Origin: Marinosulfonomonas sp.
GTDB lineage: Bacteria; Pseudomonadota; Alphaproteobacteria; Rhodobacterales; Rhodobacteraceae
Direction: 5' to 3'
DNA length: 6,131 bases
Assembly: GCA_002732995.1 (NCBI GenBank)
Contig: NVTS01000117.1
Coordinates: 1-6,131 of the forward strand
Below, piece by piece: positions 1 through 5,867 of the stretch. The translations under genes were made by a program, and so were the position numbers. A model generated the notes under the pieces. It had not been told where the DNA came from. It was given only the letters and a program-made list of their open reading frames with translations, and ran no database searches. Each line of letters begins with the position of its first letter. The first letter of the stretch is position 1.

Positions 1-53
1 AGGCGGGTTTCAAAATTCAGGAGAGAAGATCATCAGGAGATTCGCTGAAGCGG

Positions 54-70
54 ACCGGCTGGAAGCCGGT
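54..70 (+). terminator. Perfect 7-bp GC-rich hairpin, possible terminator or processing stem-loop
   Basis: ACCGGCT and AGCCGGT form a perfect 7-bp stem around a GGA loop. The sequence that follows (GGTTTATCTC) has only a poor T-run, so it is a weak candidate for intrinsic termination. It may instead be an mRNA-stabilising or attenuating stem-loop between an unseen upstream gene and the permease genes. The stem is certain as sequence; its role is inferred. Confidence 0.35.
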
Positions 71-213
71 GGTTTATCTCCAATAGGTGGAAAATCAACC
101 AGATACGCCGCCAACCTTCAAATACTCAAACACCAGATTCAGTCATAACTCGCCCACTGCGAAGAGAAAGGCAGCCTGTATCAGCCCTAAGTCCATTTAT
201 GATGGAAACAGCC

Positions 214-244
214 TTGCCACCCCCCCCCATTATCTGCCTATATC
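214..244 (+). promoter_or_regulatory. Candidate sigma-70-type promoter for the TRAP permease genes, with a C9 tract in the spacer
   Basis: TTGCCA (214-219) matches the -35 consensus at 5 of 6 positions. TATATC (239-244) matches the -10 consensus at 4 of 6, but the spacer is 19 nt, longer than the usual 17. Transcription would start near 251, just upstream of the Shine-Dalgarno sequence at 261-267, which is a sensible position. The nine-C run forms part of the spacer. This is a by-eye match and could be chance. Confidence 0.25.
220..228. repeat. C9 homopolymer tract
   Basis: Nine consecutive C residues lie about 45 nt upstream of the permease start, outside any supported coding sequence. Homopolymers of this length can vary by replication slippage and are also prone to sequencing error. 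Confidence 0.9.
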
Positions 245-260
245 ACTCCAACGAATAATC

Positions 261-267
261 AGGGGGG
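261..267 (+). promoter_or_regulatory. Shine-Dalgarno sequence that decides the DctQ-like start
   Basis: AGGGGGG lies directly against the ATG at 268 with no spacer, but 6 nt before the in-frame ATG at 274. Normal ribosome geometry therefore favours 274 as the start, shortening the protein by two residues. Confidence 0.6.
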
Positions 268-273
268 ATGCAC

Positions 274-918
274 ATGGCCGGTGGCGCAAGTGTGCTGGAG
301 GATGGCTCGACACTCAGCCGTCTGGACAGGAAGCTATACAAAGTAGAGCGCGTGTTGGCGCTGGTCAGCGGGCTTGCGGTGTTCTCGCTGATGATCCTCG
401 CTGTGGTGTCCGTTGGCGGGCGCAACTTGTTTAACGCGCCCCTGCCCGGTTACGTTGACTGGATCGAACAGGTGATGCCGCTGATTGCCTTTATGGGCGT
501 GTCCTATACCCAGCGCGATGGCGGCCATATCCGTATGGATATTCTGGTGGGCAAATTGCGCGGGCGGGCCTTGTGGCTGGCTGAATTCATCACCACGCTG
601 GCGATGCTGATCCTGATGCTGGCGCTGGTTTACGGTGCGTTTTCGCATTTCCTGCGCAGTTTCGATTTAGGTCGCCCGCTTTGGAGCAATGATTCCTCGA
701 TCGACATCGCCATCCCGCTGTGGCCCGCCAAATTGCTGGTGCCGGTGGCGTTTTCGGTGCTGTCCTTACGTTTCATGGTGCAGTTGGTCGGGTATGGGCG
801 GGCGTTCTTTTACGGATTGGTCGAACCTATCGCGGTGCCGCTGGTTATGTCGGCGGCAGCCCAAGCGGCGGAAGAGGCCGAACACGTCATGGATTACGAT
901 AAAGCGGGAGAACGCTGA
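274..918 (+). CDS. dctQ: TRAP transporter small permease subunit (DctQ family)
   Basis: This is the small integral-membrane subunit of a tripartite ATP-independent periplasmic transporter. It partners the DctM-type subunit encoded next to take up a solute, typically an organic acid, using an ion gradient. The 214-residue product has four likely membrane segments at about 27-49, 62-79, 100-124 and 148-175. The family-typical stretch after segment 2 (GVSYTQRDGGHIRMDIL, 75-91) is present, as is the RNLF motif after segment 1 (50-53). It is somewhat longer than many DctQ proteins because of a soluble, Ala/Glu-rich C-terminal tail (about 192-214). The ATG at 274 was preferred to the ATG at 268 on Shine-Dalgarno spacing. 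The stop overlaps the next start by one base, so the two subunits are probably translationally coupled. The substrate is unknown because no DctP gene is visible. Confidence 0.92.
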   Translation: MAGGASVLEDGSTLSRLDRKLYKVERVLALVSGLAVFSLMILAVVSVGGRNLFNAPLPGYVDWIEQVMPLIAFMGVSYTQRDGGHIRMDILVGKLRGRALWLAEFITTLAMLILMLALVYGAFSHFLRSFDLGRPLWSNDSSIDIAIPLWPAKLLVPVAFSVLSLRFMVQLVGYGRAFFYGLVEPIAVPLVMSAAAQAAEEAEHVMDYDKAGER

Positions 919-2321
919 TGGAACCCGTTGATATTGGTTTAATCGTGTCAGGCGGTATGCTGGCGCTGGTGGTGCTGGGCATGCGGGTGGCGTTTGCGGC
1001 GGGCATGGCGGGGCTGGTCGGGCTTGTCTGGATATTCTGGGCCAAATTCGGCTACGCACCGGACCAGTTCGGCAAGGCGCTGATTGTGTCGATCAAAATT
1101 GCCGGCCAAGTGCCCCACTCCAAGGTGGCCTCGCAAGCGCTGTCATTGATCCCGACCTTCATCCTGATCGGATACCTCGCCTATTACGCAGGCCTGACCA
1201 AGGCGCTGTTCGAGGCCGCCAAACGCTGGGTCGGCTGGGTACCCGGCGGCATGGCGGTGGCCACAGTGTTTGCCACGGCAGGGTTTGCCGCCGTGTCGGG
1301 TGCATCGGTGGCCACGGCCGCGGTGTTTGCCCGCATCGCCATCCCCGAAATGCTCGCAGCTGGCTATAACAAACGCTTTGCCGCGGGCGTGGTTGCTGCG
1401 GCGGGCACCTTGGCCAGCCTGATCCCGCCCTCGGCCATCCTGGTGATCTATGCGATCATTGTGGAGCAGGACGTGGGCAAACTGCTGCTGGCCGGTTTTG
1501 TGCCGGGCGCATTTTCCGCATTGGTCTATACGCTGCTGATTATCGGCATGGCGCTCATCTGGCCCCGCATTGGTCCGGCGATGAAGGGATACACATGGGG
1601 CGAGCGGTTCAAATCCCTGCCCCCCGCCTTCCCGATCTTTTTCGTGGTCTTCATCATCATCTTCTTTATCTATAACCCGTTTGGCGGCGACGCGTGGGGC
1701 ACCCCGACCGAGGGCGGTGCCTTGGGTGCGTTCGTCGTGTTCACCATGGCGATGATGAAAGGCATGCGCTGGACCCAGCTAAAAGACGCGCTGATGGAAA
1801 CCGCCAAGCTGAGTGCGATGATCTTCACCATCATCTGGGGTGTTTTGATCTATGTGCGGTTCCTGGGTTTTGCCGACCTGCCCGGTGCATTTTCCGACTG
1901 GATCACCGCGCTGGAGCAACCGCCGATGCTGACGCTGGTGTTCATTCTGTTGGCCTATGCGGTGCTGGGGATGTTCATGGACGCCATCGGCATGCTGCTG
2001 CTGACCTTGCCTGTGGTCTACCCCGCCGTGATGGCGCTGAACGGTGGCGAGTTTGTCTCGGCTGCCGATAGCGCCTTTGGTATGTCCGGCCCGATGTGCG
2101 CCATCTGGTTCGGCATTCTGGTGGTGAAAATGGCCGAATTCTGCCTGATCACCCCGCCCATCGGCCTGAACTGTTTTGTGGTCGCGGGTGTGCGCGATGA
2201 TCTAAGCGTGCAGGACGTGTTTATCGGCGTGACACCGTTCTTTATTGCCGACGGGATAACCATCGCATTGCTGGTGGCGTTTCCGGTAATCGTGCTCTGG
2301 CTGCCCGGTCTTGCCTCTTAA
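918..2321 (+). CDS. dctM: TRAP transporter large permease subunit (DctM family)
   Basis: This is the large, transport-catalysing membrane subunit of the TRAP system, with many hydrophobic segments along its 467 residues. Family motifs are clear: AAVSGASVATAAV (124-136), SLIPPS (167-172), GTPTEGGALGAF (261-272), a GMFMD...LLTLPVVYP block (351-369) and ITPPIGLNCF (411-420). The repeated Gly/Pro-rich discontinuous-helix motifs in the two halves are those of the DctM/ion-transporter fold, and nothing suggests truncation. It starts inside the stop of the DctQ-like gene (a TGATG overlap), the usual QM arrangement. The protein is somewhat longer than common DctM proteins of about 425 residues. Its stop codon lies inside a CtrA-type site that probably serves the downstream che operon. 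No convincing intrinsic terminator follows it, so some read-through into the che genes is possible. Confidence 0.95.
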   Translation: MEPVDIGLIVSGGMLALVVLGMRVAFAAGMAGLVGLVWIFWAKFGYAPDQFGKALIVSIKIAGQVPHSKVASQALSLIPTFILIGYLAYYAGLTKALFEAAKRWVGWVPGGMAVATVFATAGFAAVSGASVATAAVFARIAIPEMLAAGYNKRFAAGVVAAAGTLASLIPPSAILVIYAIIVEQDVGKLLLAGFVPGAFSALVYTLLIIGMALIWPRIGPAMKGYTWGERFKSLPPAFPIFFVVFIIIFFIYNPFGGDAWGTPTEGGALGAFVVFTMAMMKGMRWTQLKDALMETAKLSAMIFTIIWGVLIYVRFLGFADLPGAFSDWITALEQPPMLTLVFILLAYAVLGMFMDAIGMLLLTLPVVYPAVMALNGGEFVSAADSAFGMSGPMCAIWFGILVVKMAEFCLITPPIGLNCFVVAGVRDDLSVQDVFIGVTPFFIADGITIALLVAFPVIVLWLPGLAS

Positions 2322-2333
2322 CAACACTTTAAC
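2318..2333 (+). promoter_or_regulatory. Putative CtrA binding site 1 (exact TTAA-N7-TTAAC)
   Basis: TTAA at 2318-2321, seven bases, then TTAAC at 2329-2333 match exactly the full CtrA recognition sequence known in Alphaproteobacteria. It overlaps the dctM stop codon and lies about 180 nt ahead of the first che-operon gene. CtrA is an established activator of motility and chemotaxis genes in Rhodobacterales. The match is seen directly; binding is inferred. Confidence 0.55.
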
Positions 2334-2354
2334 TTCTGCGCTAAACTTATTGAT

Positions 2355-2370
2355 TTTACACCTTATTAAA
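2355..2370 (+). promoter_or_regulatory. Putative degenerate CtrA site 2 (TTTA-N7-TTAA)
   Basis: TTTA at 2355-2358 and TTAA at 2366-2369 have the correct 7-nt spacing and one mismatch to the CtrA consensus. The site gains weight only from the exact site 37 nt upstream and the third site downstream. The local AT-richness raises the chance of accidental matches. Confidence 0.3.
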
Positions 2371-2407
2371 CGGCTCCCCTCATGGAGGCGTAAAAAACAT
2401 TGTTGAT

Positions 2408-2424
2408 GTAAGCCTATGTTAACC
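2408..2424 (+). promoter_or_regulatory. Putative degenerate CtrA site 3 (GTAA-N7-TTAACC)
   Basis: GTAA at 2408-2411 and TTAACC at 2419-2424 have 7-nt spacing and one mismatch in the first half. The second half also resembles the TTAACC core of single half-sites. It is the closest of the three sites to the che genes, about 50 nt before the possible leader ORF. No clear -10 element could be found downstream by eye. Confidence 0.3.
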
Positions 2425-2472
2425 CACGCCACCTAAACCAGACCCATCGAACGACTTACAAGGGGATTTTTG

Positions 2473-2514
2473 GTGAAACGGTTTGGCAGCAGCGGCCACG
2501 GGCTTGCGCGATGA
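2473..2514 (+). other. Possible 13-codon leader ORF coupled to the STAS gene
   Basis: AGGGG at 2461-2465 is a good Shine-Dalgarno sequence 7 nt ahead of GTG 2473; an in-frame TTG at 2470 is also possible. The frame encodes VKRFGSSGHGLAR and ends at TGA 2512-2514, which overlaps the STAS start codon in the ATGA pattern typical of translational coupling. The STAS start itself has no recognisable Shine-Dalgarno sequence and no upstream in-frame start codon was found. The geometry is seen directly; translation of the peptide is inferred. Confidence 0.35.
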
Positions 2515-2789
2515 CAGCAGTGCTTACATTACAGGAACGCCTTGATTTCGGGGCGGTAACGGCCTTAAAAGCCGAAATCCTCGATCAGGCGGGAAATGAT
2601 CTCGAGGTTGACGCCTCGAACGTGACCCATATGGGCACTCTGTGCCTGCAAGTCCTGATCGCGGCATCAAGCGACTGGGGCCGCGCGGGGCGCAGGTTCC
2701 GCCTGACATCCCCCAGCGATACCTGCGCCACCCAACTCACCTTGCACGGATTCACCCCCGACACATTAACCGGAGTGGCACAATCATGA
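2511..2789 (+). CDS. Small STAS-domain chemotaxis protein, probable CheS counterpart
   Basis: This 92-residue cytoplasmic protein consists of a single STAS (MlaB/anti-anti-sigma-like) domain. The core is the strand plus turn LEVDASNVTHMGTLCLQVLI (31-50). The Asp-Ser-Ser segment that carries the phosphorylated serine in SpoIIAA-type proteins aligns here with Gly-Thr-Leu (42-44). Classical anti-anti-sigma control by serine phosphorylation is therefore unlikely. It is the first gene of the che operon and overlaps cheY by 4 nt. In Sinorhizobium meliloti a small protein, CheS, is encoded at the same place just before cheY1 and cheA; it binds CheA and speeds CheY1 dephosphorylation. A similar role is the best inference, but homology to CheS was not tested. 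ATG 2511 is the only plausible start seen, and it lacks its own Shine-Dalgarno sequence. Confidence 0.8.
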   Translation: MTAVLTLQERLDFGAVTALKAEILDQAGNDLEVDASNVTHMGTLCLQVLIAASSDWGRAGRRFRLTSPSDTCATQLTLHGFTPDTLTGVAQS

Positions 2790-3157
2790 GCCTGAACATC
2801 CTAGCCGTAGACGATAGCCGCACTATCCGCGACATGCTGACCCTGACGATGAACCAGGCGGGGTTTACCACGCATCTGGCCGAAGACGGGGTACACGGGG
2901 TCGAGGTTTTGAAAGAAATGTCACCCGCTCCTGACGCGATTATCACCGACATCAACATGCCGCGCATGGACGGGTTCGAATTTATCGTGGCCGTGCGTAA
3001 AATAGAGGCATATCGCGCCATTCCGATTTTAGTGCTGACCACCGAAAGCGCGCCTGAACTGAAGCAGCGCGCCCGTGATGCTGGCGCAACCGGCTGGATC
3101 GTGAAACCGTTTCAGCCGAAAAAACTGATCCGCGCCTTGCGAATGGTCACAGGGTAG
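2786..3157 (+). CDS. cheY: Chemotaxis response regulator CheY (single receiver domain)
   Basis: The 123-residue protein is a stand-alone receiver domain with all catalytic positions: acidic pair D9/D10, phospho-acceptor D55 (in TDINMPRMDG), switch threonine T85 and lysine K107 (in VKPF). CheA should phosphorylate it, and CheY-P would bind the flagellar switch or act as a phosphate sink. The aromatic switch position, equivalent to Tyr106 of E. coli CheY, is Trp104. The start is ATG 2786, which overlaps the STAS stop (ATGA) and has GGAG 10 nt upstream. The frame is open further upstream, to an ATG at 2642, but that start would run through the STAS gene and is rejected. cheA follows after 9 nt. 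Other cheY genes may lie outside the window, so its share in motor control is unknown. Confidence 0.96.
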   Translation: MSLNILAVDDSRTIRDMLTLTMNQAGFTTHLAEDGVHGVEVLKEMSPAPDAIITDINMPRMDGFEFIVAVRKIEAYRAIPILVLTTESAPELKQRARDAGATGWIVKPFQPKKLIRALRMVTG

Positions 3158-3166
3158 GAATGCGCC

Positions 3167-5392
3167 ATGATGGATGATGATGACCCAATGATCGAAATCC
3201 GCGCGTCGTTCTTTGTCGAATGCGAGGAACTATTGGAAGCCCTGCAAGACGGGCTGCAGATCATGGATGATGGCCAATCGGATGATGAAACCATCAACGT
3301 TGTGTTTCGGGCAGTTCATTCGATCAAAGGCGGGGCCGGTGCTTTTGGGCTCGAGGCACTGGTACGGTTCGCGCATCAGTTTGAATCGGTTCTGGACGGG
3401 GTGCGGTCAGGCAATATCACCGTTGATCGCAGTGCAATATCGGTGTTTTTTCAATCTGGCGACATCCTCGCCGATCTGGTGCGCGCCGCCCGCGATGACA
3501 CCCCCCAAGACGAAACCAGCACCCAAGCCGTGCTGGCCAGCCTTGAAACCATACTGGGCCACAGCGCCGCGGACGAACCCGAAGAGGTGATCGACGATTT
3601 TCAACCGATGTCTCTGGTGCTTGATCTGGGACTGGATGATGCTGGCCCCGTTGATGCTGACCCGGCTGATGTCACCGTTACCCCAGTGTTCGAGGATGGC
3701 TACACCATACACTTTGTCCCTGACAGCTCGCTTTATGTTTCGGGGAACGAGCCTCTTCACCTGCTGCGTCTGTTGCGCGAGATGGGGGATATACAGGTGA
3801 TGTGTGACACCTCATCCATCCCCACCCTTGCAGACATCGACGAGGAAAAATCTTATCTATCATGGACAATCCACCTGACGACAGACGAGGAGGAAGACGC
3901 GGTTCGCGAGGTCTTTGATTTCGTAGCAGATTTATGCAGCCTGACAATCACCAGCCCTCAGGCCGGCAGCGATGATACCCCGCCGCCAACACCGGAGCGG
4001 CCACCTCTTGATGACACTAGCCCGACTGAACCACCACTCTCCACCGTAGATAACCAGACAACCACCGGCGCAACAGCCGCAGAAACAGCCAGTGAGCAAC
4101 TCACTGTAACACCCGTTGCCACCTTACCATCCGCCCCCGCCAACCAAGACCCGCCCACGCCTACAAAACCTGCGACTGCCAAACCCCGCCCGACGGTTCG
4201 GGTTGATCTGGAGCGGATTGATCGTCTGGTGAACTTGGTGGGCGAGTTGGTGATCAATCAGGCAATGATTTCCCAAAGCGTCGCCGAGGCTGATCTTCTT
4301 GCCAATACAGCTGTTGCCGAGGGGCTGGATGAATTTATGCAGCTGACCCGAGATATTCAGGACAGCGTGATGATGATCCGCGCCCAGCCAGTGAAATCCT
4401 TGTTCCAGAGGATGAGTCGGATCATTCGGGAATCATCTTCGATGATCGGCAAAACTGTGCGCTTGAAAACGATAGGTGATGAAACCGAGGTCGATAAAAC
4501 CGTGATCGAGCGGCTGGCAGATCCGTTGACCCATATGATCCGTAATGCCGTCGATCACGGCGTCGAGACACCGGCCGACCGCCTCGCTGCCGGAAAATCC
4601 GAAGAAGGTATTGTAACCTTGAGCGCCGGACACCGCTCTGGTCGTGTCATTATCGAGGTTTCGGATGATGGGGCCGGTATCAACCGGCCCCGCGTGTTGC
4701 AAATCGCACTCGAGAAAGGGCTGGTGCAGGAAGGCGCTCAGCTTAGTGATGCTGAAATTGACAACCTTCTGTTCATGCCCGGATTTTCCACCGCCAGCGA
4801 AGTTTCGGATCTGTCGGGGCGTGGTGTCGGGATGGATGTGGTCAAAAGCGCGATCCTTGCCCTGGGCGGGCGCGTTACGATCCAGTCAGAACCGGGCAGC
4901 GGCACAACATTCACCATCAGCCTGCCACTGACTTTAGCGGTGCTGGATGGCATGGTGATTGATGTTGCCCAGCAAACACTTGTGGTGCCTTTGAACACCA
5001 TCACCGAAACCCTGACCTTGACAGAAAATGACATCCGCGCACTCGGACCTGAAACCAGCGTGATCAAGGTCCGCAACACCTTTGTGCCGTTACTTGATCT
5101 CGGGGCCGAGCTTGGCTACCGCACCCCGATGGACAGCTATATCGGTGCGATAGTTCTGTTGATCGCACAAGAGGACGGCACCCATGCCGCTCTGGTTGTT
5201 GACGCAATTCAAGACCAACGCCAAGTCGTTATCAAAGGGTTGCAAGACACCTTTGGAAGCGTCCCTGGCGTTGCCGCTGCAACCATCCTCGGAGATGGAA
5301 AAATCGCCCTGATCCTTGATCCTGTGGATGTCATTGCCCATGCAGACGGGCGCACGCGCTGTGCCCGCGCCAACCTTCAACTCGCCGGATAG
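3167..5392 (+). CDS. cheA: Chemotaxis sensor histidine kinase CheA
   Basis: CheA autophosphorylates in response to receptor state and passes phosphate to CheY and CheB. The 741-residue protein has an N-terminal Hpt (P1) domain with phospho-acceptor H51 in AVHSIKGGAGAFG. Then come an acidic linker and an alpha/beta region at about 178-262 in the P2 position. A Pro/Thr-rich low-complexity linker spans about 263-343. The dimerisation helices (P3, about 344-408) include RIDRLVNLVGELVINQ in the first helix. The ATP-binding domain has an N box (HMIRNAVDHG, N460), a G1 box (DDGAG, 500-504) and a G2 box (GRGVGMD, 551-557). The C-terminal CheW-like P5 domain covers about 588-730. All kinase motifs are intact. 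ATG 3167 was chosen because TAGGAA lies 6 nt upstream; ATG 3170 is the next codon. cheW follows after 5 nt. Confidence 0.97.
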   Translation: MMDDDDPMIEIRASFFVECEELLEALQDGLQIMDDGQSDDETINVVFRAVHSIKGGAGAFGLEALVRFAHQFESVLDGVRSGNITVDRSAISVFFQSGDILADLVRAARDDTPQDETSTQAVLASLETILGHSAADEPEEVIDDFQPMSLVLDLGLDDAGPVDADPADVTVTPVFEDGYTIHFVPDSSLYVSGNEPLHLLRLLREMGDIQVMCDTSSIPTLADIDEEKSYLSWTIHLTTDEEEDAVREVFDFVADLCSLTITSPQAGSDDTPPPTPERPPLDDTSPTEPPLSTVDNQTTTGATAAETASEQLTVTPVATLPSAPANQDPPTPTKPATAKPRPTVRVDLERIDRLVNLVGELVINQAMISQSVAEADLLANTAVAEGLDEFMQLTRDIQDSVMMIRAQPVKSLFQRMSRIIRESSSMIGKTVRLKTIGDETEVDKTVIERLADPLTHMIRNAVDHGVETPADRLAAGKSEEGIVTLSAGHRSGRVIIEVSDDGAGINRPRVLQIALEKGLVQEGAQLSDAEIDNLLFMPGFSTASEVSDLSGRGVGMDVVKSAILALGGRVTIQSEPGSGTTFTISLPLTLAVLDGMVIDVAQQTLVVPLNTITETLTLTENDIRALGPETSVIKVRNTFVPLLDLGAELGYRTPMDSYIGAIVLLIAQEDGTHAALVVDAIQDQRQVVIKGLQDTFGSVPGVAAATILGDGKIALILDPVDVIAHADGRTRCARANLQLAG
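3953..4195 (+). other. Pro/Thr-rich low-complexity linker region inside cheA
   Basis: This stretch encodes CheA residues 263-343, which are dominated by Pro, Thr, Ala, Ser and acidic residues and lack a predicted fold. It separates the P2-position region from the dimerisation helices. Flexible linkers at this place are normal in CheA and let P1/P2 reach the kinase core. At about 80 residues it is long, and it is expected to vary in length between strains. Confidence 0.75.
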
Positions 5393-5397
5393 AAACC

Positions 5398-5865
5398 ATG
5401 ACCGATACTCAAGATAAAGCTCTTACAGCGGAAATTGAACTCCTGACGTTTCAGGTAGGGAAACAGGAATATGCCATTGATATCATGTCTGTACGTGAAA
5501 TCCGAGGCTGGAGCAAAGCAACACCCCTACCCCACGCCCCAGCTTTTGTTCGCGGCGTCATCAACCTGCGCGGCACAGTTTTGACAATTGTCGATCTTGC
5601 CGAACGTCTTGGCATGGGCCGCACCGAGGCAAGTGAACGCAATGTTATCATTGTCGTTCACACCGGCAAGGAAACCGTTGGTCTGCTTGTCGATGCCGTA
5701 TCCGACATTCTGGCAATCAATAAATCCGATCTGCAAACGCCACCCGAAATGTCAGCCGATAACAACCAGACCTTTGTCAGCGCTTTGATGATTGCGGACG
5801 AACGAATGATCAGAATCCTTGCTCTTGCTGCAGCATTGCCGGCCGAAAGTATGGAGGTTGCCTAG
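5398..5865 (+). CDS. cheW: Chemotaxis coupling protein CheW
   Basis: CheW links chemoreceptors to CheA in the signalling array. The 155-residue length is normal for a single CheW domain. Characteristic motifs are the first strands with FQVGKQEYAIDIMSVREI (18-35), the receptor- and CheA-contact segment VRGVINLRGTVLTIVDL (51-67) and GLLVDAVSDIL (95-105). The start lies 5 nt after the cheA stop and has no strong Shine-Dalgarno sequence, which suggests translational coupling to cheA. cheR begins 2 nt after its stop. The coding sequence looks less GC-rich than the TRAP genes upstream, judged by eye. No oddities or missing key residues are apparent. Confidence 0.96.
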   Translation: MTDTQDKALTAEIELLTFQVGKQEYAIDIMSVREIRGWSKATPLPHAPAFVRGVINLRGTVLTIVDLAERLGMGRTEASERNVIIVVHTGKETVGLLVDAVSDILAINKSDLQTPPEMSADNNQTFVSALMIADERMIRILALAAALPAESMEVA

Positions 5866-5867
5866 AG

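Larger units (their letters stand above)
1..260. other. Non-coding or unresolved region upstream of the TRAP permease genes
   Basis: No convincing gene is visible here. Two forward frames are open from the window edge (one stops at 86, the other at 148), but neither translation has a recognisable domain. Either could be the tail of an upstream gene cut by the window, and a TRAP binding-protein gene (dctP) would be the usual neighbour. The GTG at 87 opens a frame that runs to 434, but it overlaps the real permease gene in another frame and looks spurious. No long ORF lies on the minus strand. The stretch contains a GC-rich hairpin (54-70), a C9 tract (220-228), a possible promoter (214-244) and an 8-bp direct repeat (17-24 and 33-40). 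Confidence 0.5.

Noticed and set aside
17..40. 8-bp direct repeat TCAGGAGA (17-24 and 33-40)
   Set aside because: Two short copies 16 bp apart, with no further copies or symmetry, are compatible with chance.
87..434. GTG-started 115-residue ORF upstream of and across the TRAP small subunit
   Set aside because: It overlaps the well-supported DctQ-like gene in another frame, has low-complexity content and shows no recognisable domain.
1694..2071. 125-residue ORF in another frame inside dctM
   Set aside because: It lies entirely within a gene with strong family motifs, and its Cys/His/Arg-rich translation is typical of a shadow frame in GC-rich DNA.
2378..2388. Possible terminator hairpin CCTC-ATG-GAGG between the transporter and che genes
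   Set aside because: The stem is only 4 bp with a 3-nt loop and is followed by an A-run rather than a T-run, so it does not look like an intrinsic terminator for + strand genes.
2642..2785. Upstream extension of CheY to an ATG at 2642
   Set aside because: The added 48 residues run through the STAS gene in another frame. The CheY fold starts exactly at 2786, where an ATGA overlap and a GGAG sequence support the start.
3958..4257. 99-residue minus-strand ORF within cheA
   Set aside because: It is the antisense of the Pro/Thr-rich linker of an intact cheA. Its Gly/Val/Ser-rich composition follows from that.
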